From Leifsonia sp. C5G2 (lineage in GTDB: Bacteria > Actinomycetota > Actinomycetes > Actinomycetales > Microbacteriaceae), in the NCBI RefSeq assembly GCF_013359685.1, contig NZ_JABFMV010000008.1, forward strand, positions 1 to 64,000: DNA of 64,000 nt. The letters are read 5' to 3'. The notes below the pieces were generated by a model. That model worked only from the letters and a program-made list of their open reading frames with translations, did no database searches and had not been told where the DNA came from. This document shows positions 34,626 to 45,187 of the stretch, in pieces. Positions within the stretch are counted from its first letter, which is position 1. The number at the start of each line of letters is the position of its first letter. The translations under genes and the position numbers were made by a program.

Positions 34626-35401
34626 TGGGCCAGAAAGTCAACCCGTACGGCTTCCGTCTCGGGATCACCACCGACCACGTGTCGCGCTGGTTCTCGGACA
34701 GCACGAAGCCGGGGCAGAAGTACAGCGACTACCTCGCCGAGGACGTCAAGATCCGTACCCTGCTGAAGACCTCGCTCGACCGCGCGGGCGTGTCCCGCAT
34801 CGAGATCGAGCGCACCCGCGACCGCGTCCGCGTCGACATCCACACCGCCCGTCCGGGCATCGTGATCGGTCGTCGTGGCGCCGAGGCCGAGCGCATCCGC
34901 GCCGACCTCGAGAAGCTCTCGGGCAAGCAGATCCAGCTCAACATCCTCGAGGTCAAGAACCCCGAGGCCGACGCCCAGCTCGTCGCTCAGGGCATCGCCG
35001 AGCAGCTCGCCGCCCGTGTGGCCTTCCGCCGCGCGATGCGCAAGGGCCTGCAGGGCGCGCAGCGCGCCGGCGCCAAGGGTGTCCGCATCCAGGTCTCCGG
35101 CCGTCTCGGCGGCGCCGAGATGAGCCGCTCCGAGTTCTACCGCGAGGGTCGTGTGCCGCTGCACACGCTCCGCGCCAACATCGACTACGGCTTCTACGAG
35201 GCCAAGACCACCTTCGGTCGCATCGGTGTCAAGGTGTGGATCTACAAGGGCGACATCACGAACAAGGAACTCGCTCGCGAACAGGCCAACCAGAAGCCGT
35301 CGCGCGAGCGCAACGACCGTGACCGTCCGCGCCGTGGCGGTGGCCGGAGCAACGCTCCCGCCACCGAGAGCGCGCCGGCCGCAGCAGGAGTTGAGGCATA
35401 A
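34625..35401 (+). CDS. rpsC: 30S ribosomal protein S3
   Basis: 258 residues. mRNA-entry protein with a KH domain ([20 protein letters not shown]) and helicase-related basic residues. The C-terminal 40 residues form an Arg/Asn/Gly and then Ala-rich tail, longer than in E. coli, as common in actinobacteria. Two bases separate it from rplP. Confidence 0.98.
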   Translation: MGQKVNPYGFRLGITTDHVSRWFSDSTKPGQKYSDYLAEDVKIRTLLKTSLDRAGVSRIEIERTRDRVRVDIHTARPGIVIGRRGAEAERIRADLEKLSGKQIQLNILEVKNPEADAQLVAQGIAEQLAARVAFRRAMRKGLQGAQRAGAKGVRIQVSGRLGGAEMSRSEFYREGRVPLHTLRANIDYGFYEAKTTFGRIGVKVWIYKGDITNKELAREQANQKPSRERNDRDRPRRGGGRSNAPATESAPAAAGVEA

Positions 35402-35403
35402 CC

Positions 35404-35823
35404 ATGTTGATCCCACGCAGAGTCAAGCACCGCAAGCAGCACCACCCCGGCCGTAGCGGCCAGGCGACCGGTGGCACGAAGGTCTCCTTCGGCGAGTTCG
35501 GCATCCAGGCCCTGACGCCCGCTTACGTGACCAACCGTCAGATCGAGTCCGCTCGTATCGCCATGACGCGTCACATCAAGCGTGGCGGCAAGGTGTGGAT
35601 CAACATCTACCCCGACCGTCCGCTCACGAAGAAGCCGGCCGAGACCCGCATGGGTTCCGGTAAGGGTTCGCCGGAGTGGTGGGTCGCGAACGTCAAGCCG
35701 GGCCGTGTCCTCTTCGAGGTCTCGGGTGTCTCGGAGCAGCTCGCTCGTGAGGCAATGACCCGTGCAATCCACAAGCTGCCCCTCAAGGCACGCATCATCA
35801 AGCGCGAGGAGGGCGACGCGTAA
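35404..35823 (+). CDS. rplP: 50S ribosomal protein L16
   Basis: 139 residues. It starts [14 protein letters not shown] and contains the conserved [18 protein letters not shown] loop. Organises the A-site region and peptidyl transferase centre of the large subunit. Stop overlaps the rpmC start (TAATG). Confidence 0.98.
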   Translation: MLIPRRVKHRKQHHPGRSGQATGGTKVSFGEFGIQALTPAYVTNRQIESARIAMTRHIKRGGKVWINIYPDRPLTKKPAETRMGSGKGSPEWWVANVKPGRVLFEVSGVSEQLAREAMTRAIHKLPLKARIIKREEGDA

Positions 35824-36143
35824 TGGCGATCGGTTCCAAGGAGCTTGCCTCGAGCGAGCTCGACACCTTTGAAGACGAGCGTCTCGTCGACGAGCTGAAG
35901 AAGGCCAAGGAGGAGCTGTTCAACCTGCGCTTCCAGTCGGCCACCGGTCAGCTCGAGAGCCACGGCCGCCTGCGCGCCGTGAAGCGCGACATCGCTCGTA
36001 TCTACACCGTGATCCGTGAGCGCGAGCTCGGGATCCGGGCGACCCCGGCTCCGGCCGAGGCCGCGCCCGCCAAGGAGAAGAAGTCCCGCAGCAAGAAGGC
36101 CGACGCCGCTGCTGAGGAGACCACGAATGAGGAGGCCAAGTAA
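35823..36143 (+). CDS. rpmC: 50S ribosomal protein L29 with C-terminal tail
   Basis: 106 residues. The L29 core (about 10-75) has [20 protein letters not shown], the two-helix signature at the tunnel exit. The last 35 residues are a low-complexity tail of Ala, Lys, Glu and Pro absent from the 63-residue E. coli protein. Coupled to both neighbours by TAATG overlaps. Confidence 0.96.
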   Translation: MAIGSKELASSELDTFEDERLVDELKKAKEELFNLRFQSATGQLESHGRLRAVKRDIARIYTVIRERELGIRATPAPAEAAPAKEKKSRSKKADAAAEETTNEEAK

Positions 36144-36448
36144 TGGCTGAGACCACCAAGGCCGCGGCCGCGGAGTCGACGGCCGACGAGGCCATCGTCC
36201 GCGGGTACCGCAAGGCCCGCCGCGGCTACGTCGTCAGCGACAAGATGGACAAGACCATCGTCGTCGAGGTCGAGGACCGCGTGAAGCACCCGCTGTACGG
36301 CAAGGTCATCCGCCGCACCTCCAAGGTGAAGGCGCACGACGAGAACAACACCGCCGGCATCGGCGACCTCGTTCTCATCAACGAGACCCGCCCGCTGAGC
36401 GCCAGCAAGCGCTGGAGGCTCGTGGAGATTCTGGAGAAGGCGAAGTGA
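36143..36448 (+). CDS. rpsQ: 30S ribosomal protein S17
   Basis: 101 residues. An N-terminal extension of about 20 Ala/Thr/Glu-rich residues precedes the OB-fold core ([20 protein letters not shown], then [19 protein letters not shown]). Binds 16S rRNA 5' domain early in assembly. Stop overlaps the rplN GTG. Confidence 0.97.
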   Translation: MAETTKAAAAESTADEAIVRGYRKARRGYVVSDKMDKTIVVEVEDRVKHPLYGKVIRRTSKVKAHDENNTAGIGDLVLINETRPLSASKRWRLVEILEKAK

Positions 36449-36813
36449 TCCAGCAGGAATCCCGACTCAAGGTCGCCGACAACACCGGCGCCAAGGAGCT
36501 CCTCGCGATCCGCGTGCTCGGCGGCTCCAGCCGTCGCTACGCGGGCCTGGGCGACGTCATCGTCGCCACGGTCAAGGACGCGATCCCGGGTGGGAACGTC
36601 AAGAAGGGCGACGTCGTCAAGGCGGTCGTCGTGCGTGTTCGCAAGAACACCCGCCGCCCGGACGGCTCCTACATCAAGTTCGACGAGAACGCCGCGGTCA
36701 TCCTGAAGAACGACGGTGACCCCCGCGGCACCCGCATCTTCGGACCGGTCGGCCGCGAGCTCCGCGACAAGAAGTTCATGAAGATCATCTCGCTCGCACC
36801 GGAGGTGCTGTAA
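36445..36813 (+). CDS. rplN: 50S ribosomal protein L14
   Basis: 122 residues, standard length. GTG start overlapping the rpsQ stop (GTGA), with GGAGAAGG upstream. Conserved [20 protein letters not shown]-terminus. Interface protein of the large subunit; first gene of the classical spc operon, which is here fused to the S10 operon without a gap. Confidence 0.98.
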   Translation: MIQQESRLKVADNTGAKELLAIRVLGGSSRRYAGLGDVIVATVKDAIPGGNVKKGDVVKAVVVRVRKNTRRPDGSYIKFDENAAVILKNDGDPRGTRIFGPVGRELRDKKFMKIISLAPEVL

Positions 36814-36816
36814 CCC

Positions 36817-37176
36817 ATGGCGAACATCAAGAAGGGCGACCTGGTCCAGGTCATCTCGGGCCGCTCGCAGGCCCGCGGCGGTGACCGTGGCAAGCAGGGC
36901 AAGGTCATCGAGGTTCTCGTCGAGCAGAACCGCGTGATCGTCGAGGGCGTCAACTTCGTGACCAAGCACGTTCGCGTCGGACAGACGCAGCGCGGCACGA
37001 AGACCGGCGGCATCGAGACCCACGAGGCCCCGATCCACGTCTCCAACGTGGCCCTGGTCGACCCCGAGACCAAGAAGCCGACCCGCGTCGGCTTCCGCGA
37101 AGAGAGCGTCACGAAGGACGGCGTCACCAAGACGGTCCGCGTTCGTTACGCCAAGAAGTCTGGTAAGGACCTGTAA
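36817..37176 (+). CDS. rplX: 50S ribosomal protein L24
   Basis: 119 residues. KOW motif in the N-terminal part ([20 protein letters not shown] then GKQGKVIEV). Assembly initiator that binds 23S rRNA near the tunnel exit. Coupled to rplE by TAATG. Confidence 0.97.
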   Translation: MANIKKGDLVQVISGRSQARGGDRGKQGKVIEVLVEQNRVIVEGVNFVTKHVRVGQTQRGTKTGGIETHEAPIHVSNVALVDPETKKPTRVGFREESVTKDGVTKTVRVRYAKKSGKDL

Positions 37177-37763
37177 TGACCGACACTGCAGTGGAGTCTG
37201 GCAAAATCCAGCCCCGCCTCAAGCAGAAGTACAAGAACGAGATCTCCAAGCAGCTCCAGGGCGACTTCGGTTTCACGAACGTGCACCAGGTGCCCGGTCT
37301 CGTGAAGATCGTCGTCAACATGGGTGTCGGCGAGGCGGCTCGTGACGGCAAGGTGATCGACGGTGCGGTCAACGACCTCACCCTGATCACCGGCCAGAAG
37401 CCGCAGGTCACGAAGGCCCGCAAGTCCATCGCGCAGTTCAAGCTGCGCGAGGGCCAGCCGATCGGTGCGCACGTCACGCTGCGCGGCGACCGGATGTGGG
37501 AGTTCCTCGACCGCCTGCTCACGCTCGCTCTGCCCCGTATCCGCGACTTCCGCGGTCTCTCGGACAAGCAGTTCGACGGCAACGGCAACTACACGTTCGG
37601 TCTCACGGAGCAGTCGATGTTCCACGAGATCAACCAGGACCGCATCGACCGCGTCCGCGGCATGGACATCACTGTGGTGACCACCGCGAAGAACGACGAC
37701 GAGGGCCGCGCGCTGCTCAAGCAGCTCGGCTTCCCGTTCCGCTCCTCCGACGCGGCCAACTAA
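37176..37763 (+). CDS. rplE: 50S ribosomal protein L5
   Basis: 195 residues, with a short N-terminal extension. Core contains [16 protein letters not shown] and the conserved [19 protein letters not shown]. Binds 5S rRNA and contacts S13 in bridge B1b. In many actinobacteria rpsN follows; here a GC-rich hairpin and rpsH follow instead. Confidence 0.98.
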   Translation: MTDTAVESGKIQPRLKQKYKNEISKQLQGDFGFTNVHQVPGLVKIVVNMGVGEAARDGKVIDGAVNDLTLITGQKPQVTKARKSIAQFKLREGQPIGAHVTLRGDRMWEFLDRLLTLALPRIRDFRGLSDKQFDGNGNYTFGLTEQSMFHEINQDRIDRVRGMDITVVTTAKNDDEGRALLKQLGFPFRSSDAAN

Positions 37764-37772
37764 GGCCCACCC

Positions 37773-37799
37773 GCGGGCCGGCCGACCCGGCCGGCCCGC
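37773..37799 (+). promoter_or_regulatory. Perfect 11-bp hairpin in the position of rpsN
   Basis: GCGGGCCGGCC pairs exactly with GGCCGGCCCGC around a five-base loop, 9 bases after rplE. No T-tract follows. The 103-base gap to rpsH holds no S14 gene. The stem could be a processing or attenuation site within the operon. Confidence 0.55.
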
Positions 37800-37866
37800 T
37801 TCCACCACAGGTCGTCAGTCGTGTAACGGCTGAACGAAACCTGGTGATCCGTAAGGAAAAACCGAA

Positions 37867-38265
37867 ATGACCATGACAGATCCGGTCGCAGACATGCTGA
37901 CCAGACTGCGCAACGCGAACTCGGCTCACCACGACACCGTGTCGATGCCGCACTCGAAGCTCAAGGCGCACATCGCCGAGATCCTCACCACCGAGGGCTA
38001 CATCTCCGGCTGGGAGGTCACCGACGCCCGCGTCGGCAAGACCCTGACGCTGCAGCTCAAGTTCGGTCCGAACCGCGAGCGTTCCATCGCCGGTATCAAG
38101 CGCGTGTCGAAGCCCGGCCTTCGCGTCTACGCGAAGTCCACGGAGCTCCCCAAGGTGCTCGGCGGGCTCGGCGTCGCCATCCTGTCCACCTCCTCCGGTC
38201 TGCTCACGGACCGTCAGGCTGAGAAGAAGGGCGTGGGTGGGGAAGTCCTCGCCTACGTGTGGTAA
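37867..38265 (+). CDS. rpsH: 30S ribosomal protein S8
   Basis: 132 residues, standard length. Starts [18 protein letters not shown] and ends with GGEVLAYVW, both diagnostic. Central domain assembly protein; in E. coli the S8 protein represses its own operon by binding near rplE, not tested here. GTAAGGA site upstream. Confidence 0.98.
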   Translation: MTMTDPVADMLTRLRNANSAHHDTVSMPHSKLKAHIAEILTTEGYISGWEVTDARVGKTLTLQLKFGPNRERSIAGIKRVSKPGLRVYAKSTELPKVLGGLGVAILSTSSGLLTDRQAEKKGVGGEVLAYVW

Positions 38266-38271
38266 CCCGCC

Positions 38272-38808
38272 ATGTCGCGTATTGGAAGACTGCCCATCGA
38301 CATCCCGGCAGGGGTCGATGTGAAGATCGACGGCCAGGCCGTCACCGTCAAGGGCCCGAAGGGTGAGCTCAGCCTCACCGTCGCGAACCCGATCGAGGTC
38401 AAGCTGGAGGAGAACCAGGTCCTGGTGACCCGTCCGGACGACGAGCGCGAGTCTCGTTCGCTGCACGGCCTGACCCGCACCCTCATCAACAACCAGATCA
38501 TCGGCGTCACCCAGGGCTACTCCAAGGGCCTGGAGATCGTCGGCACCGGTTACCGCGTGGTCCAGAAGGGCGCGGCCGTCGAGTTCGCGCTCGGCTTCTC
38601 GCACCCGGTGACCGTCGAGCCGCCGGCCGGGATCACCTTCACGGTCGAGGGCAACAACCGCCTGACCGTGGCCGGGATCGACAAGCAGGCCGTCGGTGAG
38701 GTCGCCGCGAACATCCGCAAGATCCGCAAGCCCGAGCCGTACAAGGGCAAGGGTGTGCGCTACGCCGGCGAGGTCGTTCGTCGCAAGGCCGGAAAGGCTG
38801 GTAAGTAA
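38272..38808 (+). CDS. rplF: 50S ribosomal protein L6
   Basis: 178 residues. [17 protein letters not shown] start and the C-terminal [17 protein letters not shown] motif, both typical. Sits near the sarcin-ricin loop and factor-binding site. Six bases after rpsH. Confidence 0.98.
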   Translation: MSRIGRLPIDIPAGVDVKIDGQAVTVKGPKGELSLTVANPIEVKLEENQVLVTRPDDERESRSLHGLTRTLINNQIIGVTQGYSKGLEIVGTGYRVVQKGAAVEFALGFSHPVTVEPPAGITFTVEGNNRLTVAGIDKQAVGEVAANIRKIRKPEPYKGKGVRYAGEVVRRKAGKAGK

Positions 38809-38810
38809 TC

Positions 38811-39182
38811 ATGGCTCTGGGTACCAGAGGAAAGAGCAAGGCGGCCGCCCGCGACCGCCGTCACACCCGCCTTCGCAAGAAGATCGAGGGCACCGCGGTC
38901 CGTCCGCGCCTGGTCGTCACCCGTTCGGCCCGCCACGTCTTCGTGCAGGTCGTCGACGACGCGAAGGGCCACACGCTGGCCTCCGCGTCCACCATGGAGG
39001 CGGACCTCCGCGGCTTCGACGGTGACAAGACCGCCAAGGCCCGCAAGGTCGGCGAACTCGTGGCCGAGCGCGCGAAGAGCGCCGGTGTCGAGGCCGTCGT
39101 GTTCGACCGTGGAGGCAGCAAGTATGCCGGCCGCGTCGCCGCTGTCGCCGAGGGCGCTCGAGAGGGCGGACTGAACCTGTGA
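38811..39182 (+). CDS. rplR: 50S ribosomal protein L18
   Basis: 123 residues. 5S rRNA-binding protein with [19 protein letters not shown] and the conserved C-terminal [20 protein letters not shown]. Two bases after rplF. The stop overlaps a GTG that may start rpsE. Confidence 0.98.
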   Translation: MALGTRGKSKAAARDRRHTRLRKKIEGTAVRPRLVVTRSARHVFVQVVDDAKGHTLASASTMEADLRGFDGDKTAKARKVGELVAERAKSAGVEAVVFDRGGSKYAGRVAAVAEGAREGGLNL

Positions 39183-39901
39183 GCGACGAGAACAACAAGG
39201 AGCAGACCGTGACCGATCAGGTAACGGACAGCGCGCAGCCGGTCGAGACCGCTGCGTCCACCGACAACAACACGACGGGCCGCGGTGAGCGCGAGCCCCG
39301 CCGTGGCGGTCGCGACCGCAACCAGGGCCGCGGCGACCGCGGCGGCCGTGACGCCGACAAGAGCCAGTTCCTGGAGCGCGTCGTCACCATCAACCGCGTC
39401 TCCAAGGTCGTGAAGGGTGGTCGTCGCTTCAGCTTCACCGCTCTCGTGGTCGTCGGCGACGGCAACGGCCTGGTGGGCGTCGGCTACGGCAAGGCCCGCG
39501 AGGTGCCGCTGGCGATCTCGAAGGGCGTCGAGGAGGCGAAGAAGAACTTCTTCCGCGTCCCGCGCGTCGGCAACACCATCCCGCACCCGGTGCAGGGTGA
39601 GGCCGCCGCCGGCGTCGTCCTCCTGCGTCCGGCCGCCGCCGGTACCGGTGTTATCGCCGGTGGCCCGGTGCGCGCCGTGCTCGAGTGCGCCGGCATCCAC
39701 GACGTCCTGAGCAAGTCGCTGGGTTCGTCGAACACGATCAACATCGTGCACGCGACCGTCGAGGCGCTGAAGCAGCTCGAGGAGCCCCGTGCCGTCGCTG
39801 CCCGCCGTGGCCTCGACTACGACCAGGTCGCCCCGGCTCGCCTGCTTCGCACCGAGGCAGCGCTGGCAGAGGCCGCCGCGACCGCGAAGGCAGGTGCCTG
39901 A
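39179..39901 (+). CDS. rpsE: 30S ribosomal protein S5 with Gly/Arg-rich N-terminus
   Basis: 240 residues from the GTG overlapping the rplR stop, or 230 from the GTG at 39209, which has the better AAGGAG site six bases upstream; the sequence does not settle which is used. About 60 residues of Thr/Gly/Arg/Asp-rich extension precede the core ([20 protein letters not shown]). Fidelity and mRNA-entry protein. The stop overlaps the rpmD start (TGATG). Confidence 0.96.
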   Translation: MSDENNKEQTVTDQVTDSAQPVETAASTDNNTTGRGEREPRRGGRDRNQGRGDRGGRDADKSQFLERVVTINRVSKVVKGGRRFSFTALVVVGDGNGLVGVGYGKAREVPLAISKGVEEAKKNFFRVPRVGNTIPHPVQGEAAAGVVLLRPAAAGTGVIAGGPVRAVLECAGIHDVLSKSLGSSNTINIVHATVEALKQLEEPRAVAARRGLDYDQVAPARLLRTEAALAEAAATAKAGA

Positions 39902-40086
39902 TGGCTGCGCGTCTGAAGATCACGCAGATCAAGTCGAAAGTGAGCGAGAAGCAGTACCAGCGCGACACGCTGCGCAGTCTGGGACTGAAGCGCATCGGTG
40001 ACGTCGTCGTCCGCGAGGACAACCCGCAGAACCGCGGGTACGTCAACACCGTCGCTCACCTGGTGAAGGTTGAGGAGATCGACTAA
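39901..40086 (+). CDS. rpmD: 50S ribosomal protein L30
   Basis: 61 residues, standard for the bacterial protein. [20 protein letters not shown] then [14 protein letters not shown]. Overlaps both neighbours (TGATG with rpsE and TAATG with rplO), so S5, L30 and L15 are tightly coupled. Confidence 0.97.
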   Translation: MAARLKITQIKSKVSEKQYQRDTLRSLGLKRIGDVVVREDNPQNRGYVNTVAHLVKVEEID

Positions 40087-40778
40087 TGGCTGACGAGAAG
40101 GCCACCACTGAGGCCGCCGACTCGGCGGTCGAGAAGAAGGCTCCGGCCAAGAAGGCTCCGGCCAAGAAGGCGCCGGCTGCGGCCGCCGCCGAGAAGCCGG
40201 CTGCCGAGAAGAAGGCGCCCGCGAAGAAGGCTCCGGCCAAGGCTGCTGCCGACAAGGCCGCCGCCGACACGGCCGACGCCACCGTCGCCGAGAAGCCGGC
40301 CAAGAAGCCGGCCGCCAAGAAGGACGTCGCGGAGCCCCGCGAGCAGGTCCTGAAGGTGCACCACCTCCGTCCGGCCGCGGGCGCCAAGAAGGACCGGACC
40401 CGCGTCGGACGCGGTGAGGGCTCCAAGGGCAAGACGGCCGGCCGCGGTACCAAGGGAACCAAGGCGCGCTACCAGGTGCGTCCCGGCTTCCAGGGCGGTC
40501 AGCTTCCGCTGCACATGCGTGCGCCGAAGCTGCGCGGCTTCAAGAACCCGTTCCGCGTCGAGTACCAGGTCGTGAACCTGGAGAAGCTCGCCGAGCTGTA
40601 CCCGGCCGGCGGTGACGTCACCGTCGCCGACCTGGTCGCCAAGGGTGCCGTTCGCAAGAACGAAAAGGTCAAGGTTCTCGGCAACGGGGACATTGCGGTT
40701 AAGCTGAACGTTGCGGTCGACAAGGTCTCCGGCTCTGCCGAGCAGAAGATCGTCGCCGCTGGTGGTTCCGTCAAGTAG
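40086..40778 (+). CDS. rplO: 50S ribosomal protein L15 with histone-H1-like N-terminal extension
   Basis: 230 residues. The normal L15 core begins near residue 89 ([20 protein letters not shown]). The 88 residues before it are a repetitive Ala/Lys/Pro extension with repeated KKAPAKK units, like histone H1-type tails. The extension is in frame from the TAATG-coupled start, so it is expected to be translated. Probably an unstructured, positively charged surface tail that binds rRNA or other nucleic acid; that is inference. Confidence 0.95.
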   Translation: MADEKATTEAADSAVEKKAPAKKAPAKKAPAAAAAEKPAAEKKAPAKKAPAKAAADKAAADTADATVAEKPAKKPAAKKDVAEPREQVLKVHHLRPAAGAKKDRTRVGRGEGSKGKTAGRGTKGTKARYQVRPGFQGGQLPLHMRAPKLRGFKNPFRVEYQVVNLEKLAELYPAGGDVTVADLVAKGAVRKNEKVKVLGNGDIAVKLNVAVDKVSGSAEQKIVAAGGSVK

Positions 40779-40796
40779 CCATCCGTACAGCAGTCG

Positions 40797-40828
40797 AGTC
40801 GGGTGGCCGGGAGACCGGCCACCCGACT
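40797..40828 (+). promoter_or_regulatory. Perfect 14-bp hairpin between rplO and secY
   Basis: AGTCGGGTGGCCGG pairs exactly with CCGGCCACCCGACT around a GAGA tetraloop. Only a weak T-containing stretch (GACTCTTAGG) follows. A likely partial terminator or processing site that reduces secY expression relative to ribosomal proteins. Confidence 0.65.
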
Positions 40829-40854
40829 GACTCTTAGGAAAGCAGGACGCAGGA

Positions 40855-42177
40855 TTGTTTAGCGCCGTCGCGCGGATCTTCCGCACCCCGGATCTTCGCA
40901 AGAAGATCCTCTTTACCCTGGCGATCATCGCCCTCTTCCGGCTGGGTTCCTTCATCCCTGCGCCGTTCGTCGACTTCGGCAACGTCCAGACCTGTCTGAA
41001 CGCCAACCAGGACACCTCGGGCCTCTACTCGCTGGTGAACCTGTTCTCCGGCGGCGCCCTGCTCAAACTCTCGATCTTCGCGCTCGGCATCATGCCGTAC
41101 ATCACCGCGTCGATCATCGTGCAGCTGCTGCGCGTGGTCATCCCGCGCTTCGAGACCCTCTACAAGGAGGGCCAGGCCGGCCAGGCCAAGCTGACGCAGT
41201 ACACGCGCTACCTCACCATCGCGCTGGGCGTCCTCCAGTCGACGACCCTCATCACCGTCGCCCGCAGCGGCGCGCTGTTCGGCACCACTGCCGTCTCGCA
41301 GTGCACGCAGCTGATCACGGACGACTCCTGGTACGCGATCATGCTCATGGTCATCACCATGACCGCCGGCACCGGCCTCATCATGTGGATGGGCGAGCTC
41401 GTCACCGAGCGCGGCATCGGCAACGGCATGTCGCTCCTCATCTTCACCTCCATCGCGGCGCAGTTCCCGTCGTCGCTGTGGGCGGTCGGCCAGTCGCAGG
41501 GCATCGAGATCCTCCTGGTCGTCATCGCGATCGGACTGCTCATCGTGATGGGCGTCGTGTTCGTCGAGCAGTCGCAGCGGCGCATCCCGGTCCAGTACGC
41601 GAAGAGGATGGTCGGTCGCCGCACCTACGGCGGCAACAACACGTACATCCCGATCAAGGTGAACATGGCCGGCGTCGTGCCCGTCATCTTCGCCTCGTCG
41701 CTGCTGTACCTGCCGGCTCTGATCGCCCAGTTCAACCAGCCGGCCGCGGGCAAGGCCCCGGCGCCGTGGGTCACCTGGATCACGAACTACCTGACCAAGG
41801 GCGACCACCCGCTCTACATGCTTCTGTACTTCCTCCTGATCGTCGGGTTCACGTACTTCTACGTGGCGATCACCTTCAACCCGGAGGAGGTCGCGGACAA
41901 CATGAAGAAGTACGGCGGCTTCATCCCCGGCATCCGCGCGGGCCGCCCGACGGCCGAGTACCTCGACTACGTGCTCACCCGCGTGACGCTGCCCGGCTCG
42001 TTCTATCTCGGTATCATCGCGCTGATCCCGTTGGTCGCCTTCGCGTTGATCGGCGCAAGCCAGAACTTCATGTTCGGCGGCACGTCCATCCTGATCATCG
42101 TCGGTGTCGGACTGGAGACGGTCAAGCAGATCGACTCCCAGCTCCAGCAGCGGCATTACGAAGGGCTTCTGCGTTGA
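40855..42177 (+). CDS. secY: Protein translocase subunit SecY
   Basis: Ten-helix core of the SecYEG channel. 440 residues from a TTG start ([15 protein letters not shown]), with AGGACGCAGGA upstream. Family motifs include the GNGMSLLIF and the cytoplasmic loop before the last helices. The rare start and the hairpin upstream both point to reduced output compared with the adjacent ribosomal genes. The stop overlaps the TTG proposed for adk. Confidence 0.97.
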   Translation: MFSAVARIFRTPDLRKKILFTLAIIALFRLGSFIPAPFVDFGNVQTCLNANQDTSGLYSLVNLFSGGALLKLSIFALGIMPYITASIIVQLLRVVIPRFETLYKEGQAGQAKLTQYTRYLTIALGVLQSTTLITVARSGALFGTTAVSQCTQLITDDSWYAIMLMVITMTAGTGLIMWMGELVTERGIGNGMSLLIFTSIAAQFPSSLWAVGQSQGIEILLVVIAIGLLIVMGVVFVEQSQRRIPVQYAKRMVGRRTYGGNNTYIPIKVNMAGVVPVIFASSLLYLPALIAQFNQPAAGKAPAPWVTWITNYLTKGDHPLYMLLYFLLIVGFTYFYVAITFNPEEVADNMKKYGGFIPGIRAGRPTAEYLDYVLTRVTLPGSFYLGIIALIPLVAFALIGASQNFMFGGTSILIIVGVGLETVKQIDSQLQQRHYEGLLR

Positions 42178-42788
42178 CCCGAATGCTGATCGTCGGTCCC
42201 CCCGGAGCGGGCAAGGGCACTCAGGCCTCCCGCATCACCACCACCTACGGGATCCCCGACATCTCCACGGGCGACATCTTCCGGGCCAACATCAAGAACG
42301 AGACCGAGCTCGGCAAGCAGGTCAAGGCCATCGTGGACGCGGGCGACTACGTCCCCGACAGCCTGACGAACCAGCTCGTGGCCGACCGTCTGGACGAGGA
42401 GGACGCCAGGAACGGCTTCCTGCTCGACGGCTACCCCCGCACGCTGGCCCAGGTCGACTACCTCGATGAACTGCTCGCCGGCAAGGGCCAGAAGCTCGAC
42501 GCCGTCGTCCAGCTCACCGCCGATCAGGAGGAGATCGTCCAGCGCCTCACCAAGCGCGCCCAGGAGCAGGGCCGTGCGGACGACTCCGAGGACGCGATCC
42601 GTCACCGCCAGGAGGTCTACCTCCGCGAGACGTCGCCCCTCATCGACGTGTACCGCGAGCGCGGGCTGCTGGTCCCGGTCGACGGACTCGGCGGAATCGA
42701 CGAGGTCGCCGACCGCATCGCGGCGGCTCTGGCCGAGCGCGGCATCCACCCGGTCGCCGGCGCCTCCGCCGGCGAGCCCGTGGCCTGA
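42174..42788 (+). CDS. adk: Adenylate kinase
   Basis: Interconverts ATP + AMP and 2 ADP. 204 residues from the TTG at 42174 ([17 protein letters not shown]); this start overlaps the secY stop and has GAAGGG 8 bases upstream, whereas the ATG at 42183 has no site. P-loop [12 protein letters not shown]-binding DISTGDIFR, and GYPRT are present. The LID is the short type without a zinc finger. Confidence 0.95.
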   Translation: MTRMLIVGPPGAGKGTQASRITTTYGIPDISTGDIFRANIKNETELGKQVKAIVDAGDYVPDSLTNQLVADRLDEEDARNGFLLDGYPRTLAQVDYLDELLAGKGQKLDAVVQLTADQEEIVQRLTKRAQEQGRADDSEDAIRHRQEVYLRETSPLIDVYRERGLLVPVDGLGGIDEVADRIAAALAERGIHPVAGASAGEPVA

Positions 42789-42804
42789 CGGCCGCCGCCG
42801 CTCG

Positions 42805-43635
42805 ATGATCCTCCGCAGGTCGATCTACAAGACGCCCGCCCAGCTGCGCGACATGGTCGCGCCCGGGCTGGCGACCGCCGCCTCCCTCGACGCCGTGGCC
42901 GCCGCCGTCGCGCCCGGCATCTCGACCCTGGAACTCGACGCGCTCGCCGAGCGGGCGATCGTCGACGCGGGCGGCGCGTCGAACTTCCAGCTGGAGCCCG
43001 GCTACCACCACACCATCTGCGCCTCGGTGAACGACGAGGTCGTGCACGGGATCCCCGGCGCGCGCATCCTGCAGCCGGGCGACATCCTCTCGGTCGACAG
43101 CGGCGCGATCCTCGGCGGCTGGAACGGGGATGCGGCCCGCACCTTCGTGCTGCCCGACCCGGCGCACCCGGAGCGGGTGGAGGAGCGGCAGCGTCTCTCC
43201 GACGTGACCGAGCAGTCGCTGTGGCGAGGGATCGCCACCCTGGCGTCGGCCCGCCACCTCAACGAGGTGGGCGAGGCGATCGAGGACCACATCCTCTCCC
43301 AGGGCGACTACGGCATCCTCACCGACTACATCGGTCACGGCATCGGCCGGAAGATGCACGAGGAGCCGCCGGTGTTCAACTACCGCGTGCGCGCCAAGGG
43401 GCCCGAGGTGCGTCCCGGGCTGGTGGTCGCCATCGAGCCGATGGTGGTGCTCGGCGACCAGGAGACCTACGTGAAGGACGACGGCTGGACCGTCGCCACG
43501 GAGGACGGCTCGGCCGCGGCGCACTGGGAGCACAGCGTCGCCGTGCACGAGGGCGGGATCTGGGTGCTCACCGCCGCCGACGGCGGGGCCGCCGGCCTCG
43601 CGCCCTTCGGCGTGACGCCCACCCCGATCCCGTGA
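42805..43635 (+). CDS. map: Methionine aminopeptidase, type I
   Basis: Removes the N-terminal Met from nascent proteins. 276 residues. Metal ligands are visible in order: Asp in SVDSGA, Asp in NGDAARTF, His in GHGIGRKMHEE, Glu in AIEPMV, and Glu in HWEHSVAV. Starts 16 bases after adk; no strong ribosome binding site is seen. A weak hairpin GCCCG/CGGGC (43653-43673) follows the stop. Confidence 0.96.
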   Translation: MILRRSIYKTPAQLRDMVAPGLATAASLDAVAAAVAPGISTLELDALAERAIVDAGGASNFQLEPGYHHTICASVNDEVVHGIPGARILQPGDILSVDSGAILGGWNGDAARTFVLPDPAHPERVEERQRLSDVTEQSLWRGIATLASARHLNEVGEAIEDHILSQGDYGILTDYIGHGIGRKMHEEPPVFNYRVRAKGPEVRPGLVVAIEPMVVLGDQETYVKDDGWTVATEDGSAAAHWEHSVAVHEGGIWVLTAADGGAAGLAPFGVTPTPIP

Positions 43636-43691
43636 CCGGGTTCGTGGCGGGAGCCCGTTCGCTCAGAGCGGGCGCAGATGATACACGCGGA

Positions 43692-43721
43692 TTGGCGAAA
43701 ACGCGCCCTTTCGCATAAGAT
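43692..43721 (+). promoter_or_regulatory. Promoter of infA
   Basis: TTGGCG (43692-43697) and TAAGAT (43716-43721) with an 18-base spacer. Two bases after the -10 comes GATCCTTGGTGTC, shared with the rplM promoter, then a hairpin GGCACGT/ACGTGCC (43739-43757). Confidence 0.75.
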
Positions 43722-43811
43722 AGATCCTTGGTGTCTTAGGCACGTTTTCCACGTGCCTTCCGCCGATCAACGCACGACCAGCAAACCACGACTTTTAGCG
43801 ACAGTGAGGCT

Positions 43812-44033
43812 ATGGCCAAAAAAGACGGTGTCATCGAGATCGAAGGATCCGTGATCGAGGCTCTCCCCAACGCGATGTTCCGCGTCGAGTTGACCAACGG
43901 TCACAAGGTTCTTGCCCACATCTCAGGCAAGATGCGTCAGCACTACATCCGCATCCTCCCGGAGGACCGCGTGATCGTCGAGCTGAGCCCCTACGATCTG
44001 ACCCGCGGCCGGATCGTCTACCGCTACAAGTAA
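43812..44033 (+). CDS. infA: Translation initiation factor IF-1
   Basis: 73 residues, standard length. OB-fold protein that binds the ribosomal A site during initiation. Starts [20 protein letters not shown] and contains [15 protein letters not shown]. Own promoter and leader upstream; followed by rpmJ. Confidence 0.98.
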   Translation: MAKKDGVIEIEGSVIEALPNAMFRVELTNGHKVLAHISGKMRQHYIRILPEDRVIVELSPYDLTRGRIVYRYK

Positions 44034-44113
44034 GGGTCTGCTGTAAGTAACGGCCACGCCACCGGGTTGCCCCTGGCGAGGTACGAGGACAGCGAACGAA
44101 GGTAAGAATCACA

Positions 44114-44227
44114 ATGAAGGTCAACCCCTCGGTCAAGAGGATCTGCGACAAGTGCAAGGTCATCCGTCGCAACGGCCGCGTCATGGTCATCTGCGAGAAC
44201 CCGCGCCACAAGCAGCGCCAGGGCTGA
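44114..44227 (+). CDS. rpmJ: 50S ribosomal protein L36, zinc type
   Basis: 37 residues: [20 protein letters not shown] then [17 protein letters not shown]. The CxxC-x12-C-x4-H zinc ligands are all present, so this is the zinc-binding form. ATG at 44114. The 80 bases before and 137 bases after it are non-coding with short inverted repeats. Confidence 0.97.
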   Translation: MKVNPSVKRICDKCKVIRRNGRVMVICENPRHKQRQG

Positions 44228-44364
44228 ACGCAGCGTCATAACCGAATAGAGAACAGGCGATCCCAGATCCCGAACCGGCCAGACCGGAGCGGGGGACACC
44301 CTCGGAGGAGGCCGGGGCACCGGGACCGCTGCAGACCTCCACTCATCACAGGAGAAGCCAACAC

Positions 44365-44739
44365 ATGGCACGTCTAGCAGGCGTCGACATCCCGCGCGAG
44401 AAGCGCGTGGAGGTCGCACTCACCTACATCTACGGAGTCGGTCGCACCCGCGCCCTCCAGACTCTGCGCGAGACCGAGATCTCGGGCGACATCCGCGTCA
44501 AGGACCTGACCGACGACCAGCTCGTCGCTCTCCGCGACTACATCGAGGGCAACTTCAAGGTGGAGGGTGACCTCCGTCGCGAGGTCGCCGCCGACATCCG
44601 CCGCAAGGTCGAGATCGGCAGCTACGAGGGTATCCGCCACCGCAAGGGCCTCCCGGTCCGCGGCCAGCGCACCAAGACGAACGCGCGCACCCGTAAGGGA
44701 CCGAAGCGCACGGTCGCCGGTAAGAAGAAGGCTCGCTAG
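44365..44739 (+). CDS. rpsM: 30S ribosomal protein S13
   Basis: 124 residues. Head protein with a P-site-contacting basic tail. Starts [20 protein letters not shown], contains [20 protein letters not shown], and ends in GKKKAR. CAGGAGAAG site upstream. Confidence 0.98.
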   Translation: MARLAGVDIPREKRVEVALTYIYGVGRTRALQTLRETEISGDIRVKDLTDDQLVALRDYIEGNFKVEGDLRREVAADIRRKVEIGSYEGIRHRKGLPVRGQRTKTNARTRKGPKRTVAGKKKAR

Positions 44740-44769
44740 GCCGACAACCAGGATTGCAGGAGTAGATAA

Positions 44770-45168
44770 ATGGCAGCACCCAAGTCGGCCGCTCGTAAGC
44801 CGCGCAAGAAGGAAAAGAAGAACATCGCTGTGGGCCAGGCCCACATCAAGAGCACGTTCAACAACACGATCGTCTCGATCACCGACACCACCGGTGCCGT
44901 GATCAGCTGGGCCTCGTCCGGCGGCGTCGGGTTCAAGGGCTCCCGCAAGTCGACCCCGTTCGCGGCACAGCTCGCGGCCGAGTCGGCTGCGCGTCAGGCG
45001 CAGGAGCACGGCATGAAGAAGGTCGACGTCTTCGTCAAGGGCCCGGGCTCGGGTCGTGAGACCGCGATCCGTTCGCTCCAGGCCGCCGGCCTCGAGGTGG
45101 GCTCGATCAACGACGTCACCCCGCAGGCGCACAACGGCTGCCGCCCGCCGAAGCGTCGCCGCGTCTAA
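44770..45168 (+). CDS. rpsK: 30S ribosomal protein S11
   Basis: 132 residues. Platform protein near the E-site mRNA. Contains [20 protein letters not shown] and the C-terminal [16 protein letters not shown], both strongly conserved. In many bacteria rpsD follows; here a hairpin and rpoA follow. Confidence 0.98.
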   Translation: MAAPKSAARKPRKKEKKNIAVGQAHIKSTFNNTIVSITDTTGAVISWASSGGVGFKGSRKSTPFAAQLAAESAARQAQEHGMKKVDVFVKGPGSGRETAIRSLQAAGLEVGSINDVTPQAHNGCRPPKRRRV

Positions 45169-45187
45169 GTTCTCTTCACGTCCGCCG

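Noticed and set aside
37764-37866. Hidden rpsN (S14) gene between rplE and rpsH
   Set aside because: The gap of 103 bases is too short for S14 (61 residues or more) and contains no matching frame.
40086-40350. KKAPAKK units at the start of rplO as a DNA tandem repeat or frameshift
   Set aside because: The units are imperfect at DNA level, stay in frame with the TAATG-coupled start, and lead directly into the L15 core.
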